Part shown: piece by piece, positions 42,998 through 47,351 of the stretch
Position numbering within the stretch: position 1 is the first letter of the stretch
Layout of the letters: the number at the start of each line of letters is the position of its first letter
Assembly: GCA_947305815.1 (NCBI GenBank)
Contig: CAMZEI010000002.1
Location: forward strand, 1-47,351
Direction of reading: 5' to 3'
DNA from: an uncultured Bacteroidales bacterium
Lineage (GTDB): Bacteria > Bacteroidota > Bacteroidia > Bacteroidales > UBA932
DNA length: 47,351 nucleotides
Position numbers and translations under genes: made by a program
The notes under the pieces: generated by a model
Databases searched by the model: none
Told to the model about the DNA's origin: nothing
What the model saw: only the letters and a program-made list of their open reading frames with translations

Positions 42998-45817
42998 ATG
43001 AAACTCAAGAATATACTTTATCTTGTTCCCGCTCTTCTGCTCGCATCCTGTGACCTCGTCGAGTTCACCAATTACGAAGAGATCACTCCCGGCACCATCA
43101 AGACGGACATCACCTCCGTCGAGAGCGGCATGGACGGTGTCTCCAAGACAGTAGCCCTGGAGTCCGTGACGGCATGGACTGCAAGCAAGGTCGGTGAAGA
43201 TACCGACTGGTTCTCGGTAAGTCCCGAAAGCGGAAGCGGCAATGCCAGCGTCACCATAACTGTGAACGCTTTCTCTCCCAAAGACCTCGCCCGTGAAGCC
43301 ATAGTGCTGTTCACTTCCGACGACGGCTCCCAGGCCGGTGTCGCAGTCAAGCAGGCATGGGCTGAGCCCAAGACCTCCTTTGTATTCCACAAAGTGGAGA
43401 GCGTTGTCTCCGGCAGGTCCTACCTCATCGTTGCGAACGGCCTCGGCCTCGCCGCAACCCCTCTCAGCGGCAGCTACGGCTACCTCTATGATCCTCAGTC
43501 CATCCTGGATGTTGACGGCACCGTCAACCTCACCAGCAAGACCTGCGCATGGACATTCCAGGCCATTGACGGCGGCTTCGCCATCATCGCAGCAGACGGC
43601 CGCTACATGTACCAGAAGGGCACATACAATTCCTTCAATGTCAGCAACGGCATGAGCGATGCAGAGGGCCAGTACGCATGGACCGTAACGCCTCAGGGCG
43701 ACGGCACTGTCAAGATCTTCAATGTCGGAGTCGAGAAGTACATGCAGTACAGCGTAGGATACAGCAGCTGGGGCTCCTATGGCGGACCTCAGGAGAATGC
43801 GGTCTTGCCCGTCCTCTACGAAGAGGAAGTGGACCCCAACGCCGCAATTCTCATCGCTGAGACCGATGCCATCGAGGTTGCAGCTACCGACAAGACTGCC
43901 TCCTTCGCAATCACCTCCGGCTCAGCATGGGTCGTTGACTGCGATGCAGATTGGATTGAGTCCTGCACCGAGGGCGGCAACGGCGACGGCGAGGTCGTAC
44001 TCAGCTTCGGCGAGAACAAAGATTTCGACGCTGACCGCGTAGCCACGGTTACTGTAAGCGGCTCCGGCCTCACTGCAGTCGTTACCCTTACCCAGAAAGC
44101 TCTGGTCCCGTCCCTGTCCGTTGATCCCCTGCAGATTTCTCTCGCTCACAGCGAGACTTATGCAACGATCAACGTCACCGCCAACGTCCCCTGGACTGTC
44201 AGCGGTCCCGAGGGCGTGTATGTGGTCCCTGACAAGGGCGAGGGTGATGCTGTCGTGGAGCTGTTCATGCCTTCTAACAGGACCGCAGGCGACATCGTCC
44301 GCAATTTCGTTGTTGCAACCACTTCCGAGAGGGTACAGACCAAGAGCTATGAGGTCGTGCTTACCCAGAAGACCGGACTGGCTTACAGCCTGCCTTACAC
44401 CGAGAGCTTCGCTCAGGATCTCGGCGCTTTCTCGGTTGAGAATGTCCTCCTGCCAGCAGGTGCCACCACCATCTGGGCACACTCCGGCAATGCCAATTAC
44501 GGCGCCAAGGCTTCTGCATACATCAACAAGCAGAGACTGGCCTCTGAGAGCTGGCTCGTATCCCCGAACCTCGATCTCTCCGAAGTAAGCAGCGCGACTG
44601 TATCTTACACCATCTGCGCATCCAACGGCGTGACCGGACAGTATGACGATTACTGCTACGGCCTCGTCATTGAAGGTGACAAGACCACCAAGGTAGACCT
44701 CGGCTTCGGCGCAAGCTACAAGGGTGGTTACAAGTGGTTCGACGGTACCGCAGACCTCAGTGCATGGGCCGGCAAGACAGTCAAGTTCGCATTCGTCTAC
44801 AAGTCCACTTCCAGCAACTGCGCAACCGTTGAGGTCAAGAATGTCGCCGTGGAGGCTTACGCAACCTTCAAGAGCATTCTTGCACGCGGTGCGGGCAAGT
44901 ACGACGGCAGGGCTTATGTCGTAGCTGTCGGCAGCACCAATACCGTACTCTATGACGGCACCGGCTACATGTTTGCATACGAGAAGGCCAAGGCCAGCAA
45001 GGTCGGCGACTACGTGAACCTCAGCGGCAACGTAACCGTGTATAACGGCTGCCTCGAGTGGAATAACCCGAAATTCACCGTAGTATCCAGTGGCAATACC
45101 GTAAAGCACCCCGAGCCTGTCTTGATCGACGCTGCGGAGTTCGCCGCCTACAAGGCTGCTCCTTCAGTGAAGTATGCCAAGGTTAAGGGCACCAAGTCCG
45201 GCTATTATGTGAACGCAGAAGGCGTAAAGGTCAATGTGTACTCCAATGAGAACATTCCCAACGCCAATGTCGAGGTCCTCGGTTACACTATCGGCTACTA
45301 CTCCAAGAATGCCTGCATCAACTTTGTGGTATCCTCATGGAGCGAGGCTTCCGATGAGCCCGAAGAGGAAGTTTTCTACACCCTCACCCCGACTGCCGGA
45401 AGCAACAACGGATATGCTACCAACTGCGACATCGAAATCGGAGGTATTACCTGGAACCTGACCGGCAACTCGACTACTGACCCCTGGAGAATCGGAGGCA
45501 AGAGTCTCAACGCTGTCGATAGGGAGCTGTACAGCAAGACCGTCATCGCCGACGATGTCTGCAAGATAGTCGCTACCCACGGAACCTCCAACCTTGCGGT
45601 CAACTCCGTGAAGCTTACGGTCTCCAGGAATGCTGACTTCTCCAGCCCTGTTGACGTGCTTGACGGCGGTGCTTTCGCTGCAAGCGCAGAAATGACCTTC
45701 GAGCGCCCTGCAGGACATTCCTGGGCAGGCTGCTACTACAAGATCACTTACAACGTGACGGTCGAGGGCAGCAGCAACAAGTACCTCCAGTTCGTGAAGG
45801 GCGAGTTCTACAAGTAG
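42998..45817 (+). CDS. Multidomain surface lipoprotein (BACON repeats, anchor-J-like and OB-fold-like domains)
   Basis: 939 residues with lipobox LLLASC. Residues about 35-125 and about 285-370 look like BACON/Ig-like domains (ITSGSAWVVDCDADWIESC, VTLTQKAL), with a third near 375-460 (VNVPWTVSG-like, VVLTQKTG). Between the first two lies a beta-rich region with GRYMYQKGTYNSF. Residues about 465-620 resemble a choice-of-anchor J module (YTESFAQDLGAFSVEN, ESWLVSPNLDLSEVSSATVSY). Residues about 625-770 look like an OB-fold domain (GRAYVVAVGSTNTVLYDGTGYMFAY, VGDYVNLSGNVTVYNG). A C-terminal module ends FVKGEFYK. Such proteins display adhesin or glycan-binding domains on the cell surface. It is 18 bp downstream of the second Oar-like receptor and is probably its partner. 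No enzyme motif is visible. Confidence 0.78.
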   Translation: MKLKNILYLVPALLLASCDLVEFTNYEEITPGTIKTDITSVESGMDGVSKTVALESVTAWTASKVGEDTDWFSVSPESGSGNASVTITVNAFSPKDLAREAIVLFTSDDGSQAGVAVKQAWAEPKTSFVFHKVESVVSGRSYLIVANGLGLAATPLSGSYGYLYDPQSILDVDGTVNLTSKTCAWTFQAIDGGFAIIAADGRYMYQKGTYNSFNVSNGMSDAEGQYAWTVTPQGDGTVKIFNVGVEKYMQYSVGYSSWGSYGGPQENAVLPVLYEEEVDPNAAILIAETDAIEVAATDKTASFAITSGSAWVVDCDADWIESCTEGGNGDGEVVLSFGENKDFDADRVATVTVSGSGLTAVVTLTQKALVPSLSVDPLQISLAHSETYATINVTANVPWTVSGPEGVYVVPDKGEGDAVVELFMPSNRTAGDIVRNFVVATTSERVQTKSYEVVLTQKTGLAYSLPYTESFAQDLGAFSVENVLLPAGATTIWAHSGNANYGAKASAYINKQRLASESWLVSPNLDLSEVSSATVSYTICASNGVTGQYDDYCYGLVIEGDKTTKVDLGFGASYKGGYKWFDGTADLSAWAGKTVKFAFVYKSTSSNCATVEVKNVAVEAYATFKSILARGAGKYDGRAYVVAVGSTNTVLYDGTGYMFAYEKAKASKVGDYVNLSGNVTVYNGCLEWNNPKFTVVSSGNTVKHPEPVLIDAAEFAAYKAAPSVKYAKVKGTKSGYYVNAEGVKVNVYSNENIPNANVEVLGYTIGYYSKNACINFVVSSWSEASDEPEEEVFYTLTPTAGSNNGYATNCDIEIGGITWNLTGNSTTDPWRIGGKSLNAVDRELYSKTVIADDVCKIVATHGTSNLAVNSVKLTVSRNADFSSPVDVLDGGAFAASAEMTFERPAGHSWAGCYYKITYNVTVEGSSNKYLQFVKGEFYK

Positions 45818-45841
45818 AGCCGTCCCTCACGCACTCTGAAA

Positions 45842-45876
45842 AGAGCCGACCCGCATCCCGGGCCGGCTCTGTTTTT
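45842..45876 (+). terminator. Terminator after the BACON lipoprotein gene
   Basis: The 12-bp stem AGAGCCGACCCG/CGGGCCGGCTCT (one mismatch), 5-nt loop, followed by GTTTTTG, 24 bp after the stop. Confidence 0.9.
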
Positions 45877-45896
45877 GCTCATCCCGGCCTTCACAG

Positions 45897-45930
45897 TAGT
45901 CATTCCGGCCGAAGAGCCGGAATCTCTTTT
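45897..45930. repeat. Palindromic repeat copy E8, between the two lipoprotein genes
   Basis: TAGTCATTCCGGCCGAAGA then GCCGGAATCTCTTTT. It closely matches the second core of E3 (GAGTCATTCCGGCCAAAGAG). It sits between a terminator and the next promoter. Confidence 0.9.
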
Positions 45931-45959
45931 GCTAGTTTCAGTCAAAATTGCTATATTTA
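45928..45959 (+). promoter_or_regulatory. Weak candidate promoter of the last lipoprotein gene
   Basis: TTTG (45928-45931), a 20-nt spacer and TATATTTA (45952-45959), one base off TAnnTTTG. The -33 element overlaps the end of palindromic repeat E8. The ATG is at 46001. Confidence 0.45.
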
Positions 45960-46000
45960 TCCGATTATAGGCTAATTGCGACAAACCAAAGCAAAACAAT

Positions 46001-47351
46001 ATGAAACTCAACCACTTGCTCACAGCAGCCGCCATCGCGGCAATGGCTCTGTCTTCCTGCGAGAAGCAGGAGTCCCTCGCAACATCCATCACCGTTGATC
46101 CTGCGACGATCAGCGCATCCATGGATGAGCATTCCGAGTTCGTAACCCTCACTACGGACGGCTCCTGGACTGCATCCAGCAGCGACAAGACTGCAGTCCT
46201 CGCCATCAAGCCCTCCAGCGGCGGCGCAGTGAAGGGACAGAAGGTGGAGATTATGCTCTCCAAGAACACCGGTGTTGACCGCACCATTACGATTGACTTC
46301 GGCTCCTCCAAGCTTAGCAAGAAGTCTGTGGTAATCAATCAGGCCGGTGAGAAAGGCGCTGACGACATCGAGACTATCAGCTGCGCAGACTTCATTTCCA
46401 AGGCTGACACGAAGACGGATTACCGTCTGGTCGGTGAGATCACCTCGGCAATCAACGAGGATTACTGCTCATTCGATATGAACGACGGCACTGCTACCGT
46501 GGTGGTCTGGACAGTCAACAACAAGGACGAGTGGAAGAATGTCGTCAAGAAGGGCGGCACCGTGACCGTACACGGCAAGTATCAGCTCTACACCGATAAG
46601 AACGGCAACTCCAAGCACGAGATGGTGGACGCCTACATCGACAAGTTCGAGCCCAGGCACGTCGAGACCGTGACCGTAGAGGGCCTCGTGATGGCAGTGT
46701 CCGCAAAGTCCTTTGTCCTGAGCACCGCTGCAGGCATCGAGTATGTCTTTGCCGATGCGCTTCCCGGCGTCAAGGTAGGTGACATGGTGCGCGTAGAGGC
46801 TGAGGCCGGAGAATACAACGGACTTCCTCAGTATGAGAATCCCAAGACCACCATCGTATCCATGGACAACGCGGTCAGCTATCCTGACCCCGCCGTCCTC
46901 GATGCAGCTGCACTCGATTCTTACAATACTTCATACGGATTCGTGAAGTTCTCCGGCAGCCTCGTGAAGTCCGGCAACTATGTCAACATCGACGTGGAAG
47001 GTGCAACCCGCAAGGGTTCCATCTCCTATCCCGTGGAGGACTATGCTGATATGAACGGCAGGAAGGTTGACCTCACCGGTTACTTCGTAGGTATCAGCGG
47101 CAATATCTATTTCAACATAGTAATAGTCTCCATTGAGCTCAGCGCCGACCAGCCTGACCTTACTCTCGCCCATCCCCTCACTTCTGGTGTGACATGGACC
47201 CTCGGCAACAAGGCTTATGACAAAACCTCCACCGGCAGCAACGCCCAGACTGCCACTGTCAATGCCACTAGCGTGGACAACCTCCTCAAACTTGGCACAA
47301 AAAAAGCTAACGGTGATGCCACCCTGCATCTTCCTGCGGGAGTCGCAAAGC
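46001..47351 (+). CDS. Surface lipoprotein with BACON-like and OB-fold-like domains (cut by right edge)
   Basis: Open from ATG at 46001 to the window end (450 codons), so it is missing from the ORF track. It starts MKLNHLLTAAAIAAMALSSC, a clear lipoprotein signal. Residues about 28-115 are a BACON/Ig-like domain (ITVDPATISASMDEHSEFVTLTTDGSW, VVINQAG). Residues about 120-220 and 222-310 look like two OB-fold-type units (YRLVGEITSAINEDYCSFDMND, GTVTVHGKYQLYTDKNG and VTVEGLVMAVSAKSFVLSTAAG, VKVGDMVRVEAEAGEYNG), and another unit follows (VKFSGSLVKSGNYVNIDVEG). In Bacteroidota such chains sometimes end in a secreted nuclease or phosphatase domain; the missing C-terminus would decide. It is related in style to the lipoprotein at 42998 but has its own candidate promoter. 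Confidence 0.75.
   Translation, partial: MKLNHLLTAAAIAAMALSSCEKQESLATSITVDPATISASMDEHSEFVTLTTDGSWTASSSDKTAVLAIKPSSGGAVKGQKVEIMLSKNTGVDRTITIDFGSSKLSKKSVVINQAGEKGADDIETISCADFISKADTKTDYRLVGEITSAINEDYCSFDMNDGTATVVVWTVNNKDEWKNVVKKGGTVTVHGKYQLYTDKNGNSKHEMVDAYIDKFEPRHVETVTVEGLVMAVSAKSFVLSTAAGIEYVFADALPGVKVGDMVRVEAEAGEYNGLPQYENPKTTIVSMDNAVSYPDPAVLDAAALDSYNTSYGFVKFSGSLVKSGNYVNIDVEGATRKGSISYPVEDYADMNGRKVDLTGYFVGISGNIYFNIVIVSIELSADQPDLTLAHPLTSGVTWTLGNKAYDKTSTGSNAQTATVNATSVDNLLKLGTKKANGDATLHLPAGVAK

Noticed and set aside
1-47351. Integrated phage, insertion sequence or conjugative element
   Set aside because: No transposase, integrase, relaxase or structural phage gene is present. Only the RhuM-like gene and the repeats hint at mobility.

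Overview
The window reads as chromosomal DNA of a fairly GC-rich member of the Bacteroidales (phylum Bacteroidota). The evidence is gene content: a SusC/SusD pair, BACON-domain lipoproteins, Oar-type TonB receptors, a DUF4271-hemD-rnpA-yidD cluster, a DUF2723 membrane protein, and several Bacteroidota-type promoters (TAnnTTTG with TTTG about 19-20 nt upstream). A gut or rumen lineage such as a Cryptobacteroides- or Alistipes-like genus would fit, but the sequence alone does not settle genus. No rRNA, tRNA, CRISPR array, transposase or integrase was seen.

Region 1 (1-18.7 kb, minus strand) is a pectin utilisation operon. From its promoter it runs lacI-type regulator, kdgK, eda, GH28 polygalacturonase, a CE12-CE8 fusion esterase, GH105, a PL1 pectate lyase lipoprotein, susC, susD, a beta-helix/FN3 surface lipoprotein and uxaC, which is cut by the left edge and absent from the ORF track. 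Most genes overlap or nearly touch. The enzymes demethylate and deacetylate pectin, cut the chain by lysis and hydrolysis, and import oligomers through SusCD. UxaC and then KdgK/Eda channel uronate to pyruvate and glyceraldehyde 3-phosphate. The steps between (uxaA/uxaB or kduI/kduD) are not in the window. A perfect CAAACGTTTG palindrome fills part of the spacer of the lacI promoter, which suggests autoregulation.

Region 2 (18.7-36 kb) is mostly housekeeping. On the minus strand lie a SUI1-family factor, a DUF4271 protein, hemD, rnpA and yidD. Divergent to them are a DUF2723 protein, an rRNA-type methyltransferase and pgk. Then come lgt (minus) and a long plus-strand operon: trxA, an outer-membrane barrel protein, holB, ricT, trmB, smpB and miaA. 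A 403-bp convergent gap after miaA holds two elaborate inverted-repeat structures. It is followed by an AT-richer RhuM/PLD-like accessory gene, a lipoprotein-type peptide deformylase and metK.

Region 3 (36-47.4 kb, plus strand) holds two paralogous Oar-like TonB-dependent receptors and two BACON/OB-fold-type surface lipoproteins, the last cut by the right edge. It looks like a second outer-membrane uptake locus of unknown substrate.

The most unusual signal crosses all regions. A small palindromic repeat family (core TAGTCATTCCGG...CCGGAATCT) occurs at least eight times. Copies lie in frame inside GH105, trmB, miaA and the signal peptide of the deformylase, form the tail of Lgt, and supply the stop codons of kdgK and pgk. 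In trmB the copy is a 142-bp unit with perfect 13-bp inverted ends, and in miaA it sits where a whole conserved domain is missing. The second standout is a 100-nt sequence after miaA that folds, on paper, into a nearly gapless four-way junction with a GNRA loop.
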